Positions 1 through 6,289 of a stretch of DNA of 29,265 nt are shown here, piece by piece. Made by a program: the position numbers and the translations under genes. The DNA comes from DASZHC01 sp035938215. GTDB lineage: Bacteria > Verrucomicrobiota > Verrucomicrobiia > Chthoniobacterales > JAFAMB01. The DNA lies in NCBI GenBank assembly GCA_035938215.1, contig DASZHC010000263.1, positions 1-29,265 on the forward strand. Reading direction: 5' to 3'. How positions within the stretch are numbered: the stretch's first letter is position 1; each line of letters starts with the position of its first letter. The notes beneath the pieces were generated by a model, which saw only the letters and a program-made list of their open reading frames with translations, made no database searches and was not told the origin of the DNA.

Positions 1-721
1 GTAAAGCCTCCATCACTGCCTGCGCCCGGCCGGTTGAAATCTGGAGGTTCCTCTGATCATCGCCTTGTTTGTCCGCATAGCCAAGAATCACGAGCACCAG
101 CGTTGGGTCATCGAGCATCTTCTTGATTTCAGGCCGTTCCAACTCACCTTTCGCAAACTCGATATCCTGAGGGGAGACTTTCGTGAGCGATGTTTCGAAT
201 GACAGTGTGAAAAGAAGTCTCATGGCGCGAGCGCGATTAACGGCGCTGTAGAGTCTGTCTTTGTTCGACTGAGATACATTTGGCATCGCATCGATCCGTC
301 TCAGGACGTCTCTTCTGAGCGACGCGGTTTCTGGTGAATTGATGTCGCTGCTCGGTGTGGGGGATGGCGTGGGTGTTGGGGTTGGTGTTGGTGTGGGGGT
401 CGGAGTAGGGGTTGGAGTGGGCGTCGGCGTTGGCTCAGGGGTTAAAGTCGGAGAAGGAGTAGGAGTCTGCTGGACGACGCGAGTTCCCCCGGGCCTGGAT
501 CCGACGGTCAATAGAATCGCGACGATCGCCAGCAACACAACCACCGCAACGCCGATTGACAGAATGAGAATCGGTGAAGGTCCTCGTTTGGGACCGATCG
601 GTTCAAGGGGAGAGCCGCATTCGGGGCAGCGAAACTCCTTTGTGACGACCGTAATTTTCTCGTTGCGGTAAGCGAGTTTGCACCCGGAATAGTTCGTGCA
701 TTTGCCGATGCGTTGAGCCAT
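1..721 (-). CDS. Zinc-ribbon / TM / Pro-Thr linker / OmpA-like protein (5' part, truncated by window edge)
   Basis: Translating the minus strand from the ATG at 721 gives an open frame to the window edge (about 240 codons, C-terminus missing). The N-terminus has a zinc-ribbon-like set of cysteines (CTNYSGC, then CPECGSPL). A hydrophobic segment follows at about residues 52-70 (ILILSIGVAVVVLLAIVAIL), then a long Pro-Thr repeat linker, then a helical stretch. The end resembles the start of an OmpA-like peptidoglycan-binding domain (VLVILGYADKQGDD...NLQISTGRAQAV, matching the family's GxxDxxG...N..LS..RA pattern). Inferred topology: cytoplasmic zinc ribbon, one inner-membrane helix, periplasmic linker and wall-binding domain. 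It is divergent from the STAS gene. It could anchor an envelope machine to peptidoglycan, but a specific T6SS role is only a guess. The Pro-Thr tract is low-complexity DNA prone to length change. Confidence 0.8.
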   Translation of the reverse strand, partial: MAQRIGKCTNYSGCKLAYRNEKITVVTKEFRCPECGSPLEPIGPKRGPSPILILSIGVAVVVLLAIVAILLTVGSRPGGTRVVQQTPTPSPTLTPEPTPTPTPTPTPTPTPTPTPTPTPSPTPSSDINSPETASLRRDVLRRIDAMPNVSQSNKDRLYSAVNRARAMRLLFTLSFETSLTKVSPQDIEFAKGELERPEIKKMLDDPTLVLVILGYADKQGDDQRNLQISTGRAQAVMEAL

Positions 722-799
722 AGCAGAAAGTCGATTGATATAATTCCAATGTAACGCGATCAATCGCCGATCGCAGAAATGGTTACAAGTTCAAAAACT

Positions 800-884
800 A
801 GCGAGGCCGCCGCTAAGATCAGGGATGTGTAAAGGTATTAAGGTCGCGTTGGGAGCAGCGGCGCTTGGGCGAGGCGGCCTCGCT
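800..884 (-). repeat. 85-bp element with terminal inverted repeats, copy A
   Basis: Bounded by perfect 12-bp inverted repeats AGCGAGGCCGCC / GGCGGCCTCGCT. Its reverse complement aligns end to end with the 85-bp segments at 1425-1509 and 4303-4387. One base separates it from the palindromic element at 886-987. Together the two fill most of the 317-bp gap between the divergent OmpA-like and STAS genes. No gene is seen in that gap. Confidence 0.85.
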
Positions 885-885
885 G

Positions 886-987
886 TAGAATCCTTGAAAA
901 GCAAAACGGTTGCGGATGAGTCGAGTTTTTTCGTATGCGCGCATTTATGATTTTATGATTGGGTAGTTTTGCTTTTCAAGGATTCTA
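886..987 (+). repeat. Palindromic element, copy 1 (102 bp)
   Basis: Perfect 22-bp inverted arms: the left arm begins TAGAATCCTTGAAAAGC and the right arm ends GCTTTTCAAGGATTCTA. The centre is non-palindromic and contains TTGCGGATGAGTCGAG, then a T-run and TCGTATGCGCGCAT. The same arms and centre recur at 4206-4302, 12103-12198 and 21564-21659, with a half copy at 1402-1424. It ends 51 bp before the STAS start codon. Confidence 0.9.
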
Positions 988-1038
988 GTGAGAAGTTCAG
1001 GCTAGCGTTCGGTGTCGTGCGAAAGTAGGTTTTTGACA

Positions 1039-1392
1039 ATGAAACGGCCGGCGCAGTTGAGGATCGATGAAAAGGTCGAGGGTCGAGACAGGATTCTCAG
1101 CTTCAAAGGCTCTGCGGATATTCTTGCGATGTCTGCTGTTCAGGGATTCCTGAACCGCTACGGTAAAGAGGATATCCGGCTGCTTCTTATCGATCTATCA
1201 GAGACCGAGTTTATTAACAGTCCAGTCTGGGCTGTCATCACACTTTTCGCCCGGAGACGGCAGAATGAATGTCGTGTGGCAATCATCGGAATGTCGGCCA
1301 GAATCCGGGGTTCATTTGAAATGATGGGACTGCAAAAGGAGCTTCCGGCATTTGTGGATATCGAGGCTGCTCGGAGAGAGCTGCTGCAATGA
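1039..1392 (+). CDS. STAS-domain protein (anti-anti-sigma / MlaB-like)
   Basis: A 117-aa single-domain protein with the STAS pattern: a strand-rich N-terminus, then LLLIDLSETEFINSPVW, which matches the family's 'DLS.v.fiDSsG' signature. The Ser at about residue 61 (INS) sits at the usual phosphorylation position. The ATG at 1039 is chosen because the STAS fold starts right after it; a GTG at 1012 would only add nine unlike residues. STAS proteins act either as anti-sigma-factor antagonists (SpoIIAA/RsbV) or as the cytoplasmic MlaB subunit of Mla lipid transporters. Both fit here, since mlaE/F/D lie directly downstream and a SpoIIE-phosphatase/RsbW-like fusion follows. A half palindromic element plus an 85-bp element separate it from mlaE, so co-transcription is uncertain. 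Family certain, role not. Confidence 0.85.
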   Translation: MKRPAQLRIDEKVEGRDRILSFKGSADILAMSAVQGFLNRYGKEDIRLLLIDLSETEFINSPVWAVITLFARRRQNECRVAIIGMSARIRGSFEMMGLQKELPAFVDIEAARRELLQ

Positions 1393-1401
1393 TCAATCGG
1401 T

Positions 1402-1424
1402 GGTTTTGCTTTTCAAGGATTCTA
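1402..1424 (+). repeat. Half copy of the palindromic element (right arm only)
   Basis: This is the right arm alone (GGTTTTGCTTTTCAAGGATTCTA from 1402), preceded by TCAATCGGT where complete copies have the central segment. The left arm and centre are missing, so it is a deletion derivative. It lies 9 bp after the STAS stop codon and directly abuts an 85-bp element. Confidence 0.85.
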
Positions 1425-1509
1425 AGGGAGGCTGCTTCACCCAATCGGTGCTGCTCCCGACGCGACCTTGAAATCCTTACATCTGGCCAGTCTGAGGCGC
1501 GGGCTCACT
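1425..1509 (+). repeat. 85-bp element, copy C
   Basis: Same length and alignment as copies A and B, with more diverged ends (AGGGAGGCTGC / GCGGGCTCACT). It directly follows the half palindromic element. It ends 3 bp before the ATG at 1513 of the mlaE-like gene, so the whole upstream untranslated sequence of that gene, including where a Shine-Dalgarno should be, is repeat DNA. It also contains an in-frame TTG at 1468 that gives a spurious 15-residue N-terminal extension. Confidence 0.85.
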
Positions 1510-1512
1510 AGG

Positions 1513-2259
1513 ATGATCACGGACAAGATCAGCTATTCAAGGCTCGTTGTTGAACTTCTGCGATCAACGTTCATAACGGTTCTGCGTCCTTCGTCCACCG
1601 CTATCGACAGCGCTATTGCCCAAATGCGATCGATTGGCTTGGGCGCCCTGCCCACCGCAGGTCTTATAGCGGTTGCTGCAGGCTTTATTCTTGCACTTGT
1701 ATTGGAAATCCAGCTCAGCCAGATAGGAAAGGTAGAAATTGTTCCCAGCCTTCTTTGGGTGATTCTGAGCGAGCAAGTTGTCCCCGTGGGTGTCGCGTTG
1801 ATATTTGCCGGAAGAAGCGTATCCGCTGTCACCGCAGAACTCGGGTCGATGCAGGTCTCTGAAGAAATTAAGGCCCTGTTTACTATGGGTATCGACGTGG
1901 TTCCGTATTTGCTTGTACCGCGCTTCCTCGGATTTCAGATCATGTTGCCTGTGGTCACACTGGTGGGCGTTTATGCTTCGCTCCTCGGGGGCTGGCTTTT
2001 GTGTGGTATCGTGCTCAGAATGGGGATTGCCGACTATATTTACTATGCATTCGACGGAGCTAGCTTTTGGAGCGTTATGGTCGCTTTGGCCAAGAGCGCA
2101 CTGTTCGCGTTTCTCGTCGCCACGATTGCTTTTTATAAAGGTTTGAATGTCCGCAACGGTTCGCGTGAAATCAGCGAAGCGACTACGCAATCGGTCGTAT
2201 GGGCGGTGACAGTCGTAACCATGGCTGATGCCGTTGTCACTTCCTTTCAATTGGTGTGA
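1513..2259 (+). CDS. mlaE: MlaE-type ABC transporter permease
   Basis: A 248-aa inner-membrane permease of the MlaE/YrbE/TTG2B family, the membrane core of MCE lipid transporters. Seen directly: several hydrophobic helices (GLIAVAAGFILALVL, LLVPRFLGFQIMLPVVTLVGVYASLLGGW, AKSALFAFLVATIAFYKG) and the family signature AGRSVSAVTAELGSMQVSEEIKAL in the coupling region. Length matches the family (about 250-260 aa). The ATG at 1513 is chosen because the alternative TTG at 1468 lies inside the 85-bp repeat. The stop codon overlaps the start of mlaF (GTGA), indicating translational coupling. With mlaF and mlaD it should move phospholipids between inner and outer membrane; direction cannot be told from sequence. 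Confidence 0.93.
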   Translation: MITDKISYSRLVVELLRSTFITVLRPSSTAIDSAIAQMRSIGLGALPTAGLIAVAAGFILALVLEIQLSQIGKVEIVPSLLWVILSEQVVPVGVALIFAGRSVSAVTAELGSMQVSEEIKALFTMGIDVVPYLLVPRFLGFQIMLPVVTLVGVYASLLGGWLLCGIVLRMGIADYIYYAFDGASFWSVMVALAKSALFAFLVATIAFYKGLNVRNGSREISEATTQSVVWAVTVVTMADAVVTSFQLV

Positions 2260-3101
2260 ATATGGCCGGTACAATCGCCAAAGCTGAGGACAAACTGCCC
2301 CCTGCGCCGGAATCGGTCGCGCCCGTACTCGAAGTCGTCAATGTCACCAAGACTTTTCCAAATGGCAGGACCGTGCTGAATGGTGTCAGCTTTCAAGTTC
2401 TTCCGGAAGAAACCTTTGTAATCCTCGGCGGTAGCGGTTGCGGAAAAAGTACGCTTCTTAATATTCTGATTGGCGTCCTCAAAGCTACTTCGGGTCAGGT
2501 CCGGATTTTCGGAGAAGATCTTCGCTCTTTGCAAGGTGCCCGTTTAAAAGGGGTCCATGTCCGATGCGGGATGCTGTTTCAGTCCGGTGCTTTAATCGAG
2601 TCTTTGTCACTGGTGGATAACATTCATCTTCCATTGCGCGAGCACTACCGAGGTATGGATCCGGATGTCTTGTTTGAAACCGCTCGCCTTAAACTCAGAA
2701 TGGTTGGCCTGGAGGAACATGCGACCAAACGTCCATCCGGAATTAGCGGCGGCATGAAAAAACGCGTCGCGCTGGCGCGCGCACTCGCGCTGGATCCGGA
2801 TCTGGTCTTTGCGGATGAACCAACGTCTGGACTTGATCCTGTAAGCACTCGCGACATCGATGAAATGTTTATACGGCTCACCAGGAGAATCGGCGCGGCC
2901 GCGGTTGTTGTCACCCACGATATTTCCAGCTTCTTTCGAATCGCGCATCGTGCGGTGATGCTCGGAGGAGAGCGCGATGGTGACTTGCAGGGTCAGGTGA
3001 TCATGCAAGGAAGTCCGGAGGATTTCAGAGCCTCTCGCCACCCGGCTGTGCGAAGATTTTTTGGCTCGGGTGAAAGTGAAACGCCTGATCGAAACATATG
3101 A
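2256..3101 (+). CDS. mlaF: MlaF-type ABC transporter ATP-binding protein
   Basis: A 281-aa ATPase subunit of the MCE/Mla transporter. All ABC motifs are visible: Walker A GGSGCGKST (about 58-66), Q-loop Gln109, signature SGGMKKR (164-170), Walker B LVFADEP (183-189) and switch His221 (VVVTHD). SGGMKKRVALARAL is typical of MlaF rather than of other ABC families. The C-terminus has the usual MlaF ending, with a phrase on placing a Pro-rich arm (RHPAVRRFFGS). The GTG at 2256 overlaps the mlaE stop by 4 nt; an ATG six bases later (2262) is equally possible. The 3' end overlaps mlaD by 4 nt (ATGA). Confidence 0.95.
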   Translation: MNMAGTIAKAEDKLPPAPESVAPVLEVVNVTKTFPNGRTVLNGVSFQVLPEETFVILGGSGCGKSTLLNILIGVLKATSGQVRIFGEDLRSLQGARLKGVHVRCGMLFQSGALIESLSLVDNIHLPLREHYRGMDPDVLFETARLKLRMVGLEEHATKRPSGISGGMKKRVALARALALDPDLVFADEPTSGLDPVSTRDIDEMFIRLTRRIGAAAVVVTHDISSFFRIAHRAVMLGGERDGDLQGQVIMQGSPEDFRASRHPAVRRFFGSGESETPDRNI

Positions 3102-4117
3102 ATGGTGGTCAAGCGAAGAGGAGGTTCGGATTGATTCTGGGAGTAGTTATAGTGCTGCTGCTCTTCGCCGGCCTTTTCATCGGAGTGGAAGATAATCCTT
3201 TCCGGAAACCGTTTTTGACCTTTTCGATTCGATTCGACGATGTCGCCGGGATTCGAGAGCGTTCTAAAGTATTCTTTTTGGGGATTCCGGCGGGCTACGT
3301 CAAAAGCCTGGAATACGCGCCTTTGAGCCGCGAGTCACAGGTGAAGGTTGATGTAGTGATCACTCGGAAACTGAATATTCCTTCGAGCGTCAGGGCCTAC
3401 CTTGTGCCTACGTTGCTTGGAGACGCCTCCATCGCCTTGCGCTTGCCTGAGAGACCTGAAAAAGGGGAAGTGGGAGCTGAGATGCAGGACAAACCACTCG
3501 CCGAGGGTACGGAGATAACAGGTATTCATTCGAGCAAGCTTGAAGCCGTGCTGCCGGGCTTCGATGAGAGTCTGGACAAAATCAAGAATCTGGGAACCTT
3601 GGCTGAACAACGCCTGACCAATATGGGAGAGATTGTAGATCGCGGCGTGGGGGCGTTAAACAGCCTGTTTACGGGGAAAGGCTCCGAAGGGATAAACAAA
3701 ATCGACCAACTCATCGGCTCGTTACAGGAGATTATCAACGGCCCGGAAGGTCAGAAAGACCGATCCCTTCGCAGCCAGCTTGAGACCATCGTCAATAATC
3801 TGCGGGTGAGCAGTGAAAGCATACGAACGCTCGCAGACGTGCAGGGGAAACAGCAAGGAAGCGTGGGTCAGATGCTGCGCGTTTTCGAAGAGACCGCCAG
3901 GCGTCTGGGCGAAGACGCAGAGACGGCCCAAAAACTTATCGGAAAGATGGGCCATACGAGTGATGCGGTTACTCAAGCGAGCGATCAGGTTAAAAGTCTG
4001 GCGACGGTGGCAGAACAAGCCGTCACGGAATTTCATAGCCGGCCGCTCCACTATCTGATAACGACCCGAACACCACCACCGAAACCAGGCGAACGGAAGC
4101 CCAAGACTTCGCCCTAG
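3098..4117 (+). CDS. mlaD: MlaD-type MCE-domain lipid-binding protein
   Basis: A 339-aa membrane-anchored periplasmic protein. It has an N-terminal hydrophobic helix (FGLILGVVIVLLLFAGLFIGV, about residues 10-30). A single MCE domain follows at about 38-135 (FSIRFDDVAGIRERSKVFFLGIPAGYVKSL, then ...VPTLLGDASIALRLPE). The long helical C-terminus (about 145-310, Gln/Glu/Lys-rich, heptad-like) suggests a coiled coil that could extend a hexameric MCE ring toward the outer membrane. The C-terminal tail is proline-rich. It is coupled to mlaF by ATGA. In the Mla system this subunit holds the lipid while MlaF/E hydrolyse ATP. No MlaC-like or MlaA-like gene is seen in the window. Confidence 0.93.
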   Translation: MNGGQAKRRFGLILGVVIVLLLFAGLFIGVEDNPFRKPFLTFSIRFDDVAGIRERSKVFFLGIPAGYVKSLEYAPLSRESQVKVDVVITRKLNIPSSVRAYLVPTLLGDASIALRLPERPEKGEVGAEMQDKPLAEGTEITGIHSSKLEAVLPGFDESLDKIKNLGTLAEQRLTNMGEIVDRGVGALNSLFTGKGSEGINKIDQLIGSLQEIINGPEGQKDRSLRSQLETIVNNLRVSSESIRTLADVQGKQQGSVGQMLRVFEETARRLGEDAETAQKLIGKMGHTSDAVTQASDQVKSLATVAEQAVTEFHSRPLHYLITTRTPPPKPGERKPKTSP

Positions 4118-4205
4118 GCTCTTAGAGCAATTTTTGCAACAACGTGTTGTCATTATGCGACTGCTCGAAAAGGCTCTTTTTCCAAGCGAAGTCTCGGAAA
4201 AAGCA

Positions 4206-4302
4206 TGGAATCCTTGAAAAGCAAAACTGGCTGCAGATGAATCAAATTTTTTTCCGGATCCGGACGTTAATCATTAGGTGGTTTTGCTTTTCAAGGATTC
4301 TA
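4206..4302 (+). repeat. Palindromic element, copy 2 (97 bp)
   Basis: Left arm GGAATCCTTGAAAAGCAAAAC, right arm ending GCTTTTCAAGGATTCTA, same orientation and centre as the other copies (CTGCAGATGAATCAA, T-run, CATTAGGTGG). It follows the mlaD stop by about 90 bp and abuts 85-bp copy B. The left end reads TG instead of the TA seen elsewhere. Confidence 0.9.
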
Positions 4303-4387
4303 AGCGAGGCCGCTTCGCCCAATCGGCGCTGCTCCAAACGCGACCTTGAGATCCCAAGATCTCGCTGTTCTGAGGCGCGGCCTCGCT
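4303..4387 (+). repeat. 85-bp element, copy B
   Basis: Perfect 11-bp terminal inverted repeats AGCGAGGCCGC / GCGGCCTCGCT and exactly 85 bp, like copies A and C. It directly follows the palindromic element and ends 8 bp before the ATG at 4396, so the GAF-SpoIIE gene also has repeat DNA as its immediate leader. No Shine-Dalgarno is visible at normal distance; the nearest GAGG is about 20 bp upstream. Confidence 0.88.
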
Positions 4388-4395
4388 AGTTCAAC

Positions 4396-6078
4396 ATGGA
4401 AGAGCTATTCCAAAGGAAGGAACGCGCATATCGATGTCTCATCGATGCCGCAAGATCGATTAGCAGCGCTGCGGATGTTGACGAACTCGTCGGCAGAATA
4501 CTGCTTTCCTCCCGCGACGTGATGCGATGCCGGGCTTGCTCGGTTTCCCTGCCCGATTCAGAAAGCGGAGATCTCGTTATCCGCGGGACACAACCTGAAC
4601 TCAAAAACCAGGTGCTTCGAGTTCCCGCTGGAAAAGGAATCGCGGGGCGTGTGCTCCGGACGCGGCAGCGTGAAAACATTGCGAATGCTCAGGGGGATGC
4701 GGATCATTATGGAGGAATTGGACAGGAAACCAAAATAACTGCGCAGGCAATGCTCACGATTCCGCTGATGGACGGAGATGTTTGCCATGGAGTCATGCAG
4801 GCTTTGAATCCGGTCGATCGCGACCAATTTGACGAGTTTGACGAGGATGTATTTCTTGCTTTCGGCTCGCTTATCGCGACGACGTTGAGCCGAATCCAGG
4901 CGCAGGAAGCAGCAAAACAGAAAGAAATTGAGGACGCCTATCGCCAAGCCGAGTTATCAATTGCGCGAAGAGCTCAATTCTCGTTCATGCCGCCGCCGCG
5001 CTTTGAGACAGGTCAATTGAAGGTGGAGGTCTTTCAGGAGCAGGCTGCCGACGTTGGAGGCGATTTTTACACCTATCACGAAATAGGTGAAGACTGCTTA
5101 CTGGTTGCGGTGGGGGATGCGAGCGGCAAAGGCATCCCGGCTGCTCTGGAATCGGCTAGGGTTTGTACCCTTTTGTCACTGAAAGCGTCGTCATGCAGGG
5201 CAGATGGCTTGAATGAGTGGCTTAGCGATTTGAACCGAGTGATCCAGGCGACGGCGGAAAAGGCGGGCACGCTGACAACACTGGCCGTTCTTCTGATCGA
5301 TCGCAGGCGCCGCCGGGTTCATGCTTGCAGCTTTGGTCAGTTCCGGCCGCGGTATCTTTCGGCGGCGGACCGGTGGGACGAGCTAGTTTGCCCAGTCTAT
5401 CCGCCACTAGGGTTATCCGCCGCGAAGGCGTTTGCGGTTAGCTGCGTACCTCTCGCTCTGGGCAAAGCATGGATCTTGCTAACGGATGGCTTCGTCGAAG
5501 CGCGCGACGCAACCGGGTCGCAGTTTGGTGAGTCAGCCTTGGAAAGGGCGCTGGGGGCTTGCAAAGAGGATCAATCCAACCTCCTTGAAACCCTCGAAGA
5601 GCAATGGCGCAAATTTACCCAAGGCGGAGCCGATCGGGATGACGCGACGGCCATGCTTATCGTGGACAAATCGGTGCGGCCCGATTCTCGCTGCGATTGC
5701 GAAATTTCACCTGAAACCATCCCGGATTTGCGTCATTTCTGTGAGCAATGGGTCGCTTACGCCGGCTTCGATGATCCTGAAGCCTACCAGTTGGTATTGG
5801 CTTATGACGAGATACTGACAAATGTCTACAAACACGCCTACCGCTCACGCCCTGGGGCCATATCGTGTACTGCATTTGTAGATCAAAACGCGCTTCACTT
5901 TGGAATGATCCACTGGGGCGACGGACTCAGTTCGATCGACAATACCAATCGACCACCGGATGCCTCGCGTCCGGGTGGATACGGTCTTCCATTCATTCAA
6001 CGAATCTTTGATCACGTCGTCTTCAGAAGGAACGCAGAGTGCTCGAGGATTACGTTGTCGAAGTGTCTCAAATTTTGA
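4396..6078 (+). CDS. GAF / SpoIIE-type PP2C phosphatase / RsbW-like ATPase fusion protein
   Basis: A 560-aa soluble signalling protein. Residues ~10-165 form a GAF sensor (VPAGKGIAGRVLRTRQRENIANA). Residues ~165-200 are a helical linker (QAEL..ARRAQFSFMPP, typical of RsbU-like proteins). Residues ~205-425 are a SpoIIE phosphatase with the metal-binding acids in place: VGGDF (D223), GDASGKG (D241), LTDGFVEA (D364), RDDAT (D415/D416). Residues ~435-560 are a GHKL ATPase like RsbW anti-sigma kinases: N-box DEILTNVYKHAY (E472, N476), DG at 509-510, G-rich loop PGGYGL (526-531). RsbU-type phosphatases dephosphorylate STAS proteins and RsbW-type kinases phosphorylate them. This protein therefore carries both opposing activities, and the STAS gene at 1039 is the obvious candidate substrate. 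No sigma factor is in the window. Confidence 0.9.
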   Translation: MEELFQRKERAYRCLIDAARSISSAADVDELVGRILLSSRDVMRCRACSVSLPDSESGDLVIRGTQPELKNQVLRVPAGKGIAGRVLRTRQRENIANAQGDADHYGGIGQETKITAQAMLTIPLMDGDVCHGVMQALNPVDRDQFDEFDEDVFLAFGSLIATTLSRIQAQEAAKQKEIEDAYRQAELSIARRAQFSFMPPPRFETGQLKVEVFQEQAADVGGDFYTYHEIGEDCLLVAVGDASGKGIPAALESARVCTLLSLKASSCRADGLNEWLSDLNRVIQATAEKAGTLTTLAVLLIDRRRRRVHACSFGQFRPRYLSAADRWDELVCPVYPPLGLSAAKAFAVSCVPLALGKAWILLTDGFVEARDATGSQFGESALERALGACKEDQSNLLETLEEQWRKFTQGGADRDDATAMLIVDKSVRPDSRCDCEISPETIPDLRHFCEQWVAYAGFDDPEAYQLVLAYDEILTNVYKHAYRSRPGAISCTAFVDQNALHFGMIHWGDGLSSIDNTNRPPDASRPGGYGLPFIQRIFDHVVFRRNAECSRITLSKCLKF

Positions 6079-6098
6079 TTCTTTGATTAGAACAGTAG

Positions 6099-6184
6099 GG
6101 AGGGACGGCCTCTGTGCCGTCCCATTTTCTCCTCATGGTGGGGACCAGAAATGATTAGTCAGGAGGCACGGAGGCCGTCCCTCC
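6099..6184. repeat. Inverted repeat between convergent genes
   Basis: The left arm 6099-6118 (GGAGGGACGGCCTCTGTGCC) pairs with the right arm 6165-6184 (GGCACGGAGGCCGTCCCTCC) with one mismatch, around a 46-bp centre. It sits between the convergent phosphatase and methyltransferase genes. It looks like a dispersed REP-type palindrome doubling as a bidirectional terminator region. Confidence 0.75.
6102..6123 (+). terminator. Hairpin terminator after the GAF-SpoIIE gene
   Basis: Perfect 8-bp stem GGGACGGC / GCCGTCCC with a 6-nt loop, followed by ATTTTCT, 23 bp after the stop codon. The U-tract is short, so intrinsic termination is plausible but not certain. It is nested in the larger inverted repeat 6099-6184. 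Confidence 0.5.
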
Positions 6185-6220
6185 GATTAAGGAAGAACAT
6201 CGGCGAAAATGCACAGGACT

Positions 6221-6281
6221 ATGCACCGCATAGACTGAACCCAAGATCCTTGCACAAGTCACAGGGCCACAGGTCTTTGTG
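6221..6281 (+). repeat. 61-bp dispersed repeat, copy 1
   Basis: Aligns without gaps to 29195-29255 with about 80% identity. Both begin ATGCACCGCAT and share a core AAG-TCCTTG-AC-AGTCACAG-GCC-CAGG. A shorter relative lies at 12073-12100. It sits just past the 3' end of the methyltransferase gene. Function unknown. Confidence 0.7.
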
Positions 6282-6289
6282 AACGCAGA

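Noticed and set aside
339..671. Plus-strand frame encoding a long Val-Gly repeat
   Set aside because: It is the reverse of the Pro-Thr linker of the minus-strand OmpA-like gene; low-complexity DNA gives both.
1468..1512. N-terminal extension of MlaE from a TTG
   Set aside because: The sequence lies in the 85-bp repeat; the family begins at the ATG at 1513.
4144..4389. 81-aa frame between mlaD and the phosphatase gene
   Set aside because: It merely reads through the palindromic and 85-bp repeats; no family, no ribosome-binding site.
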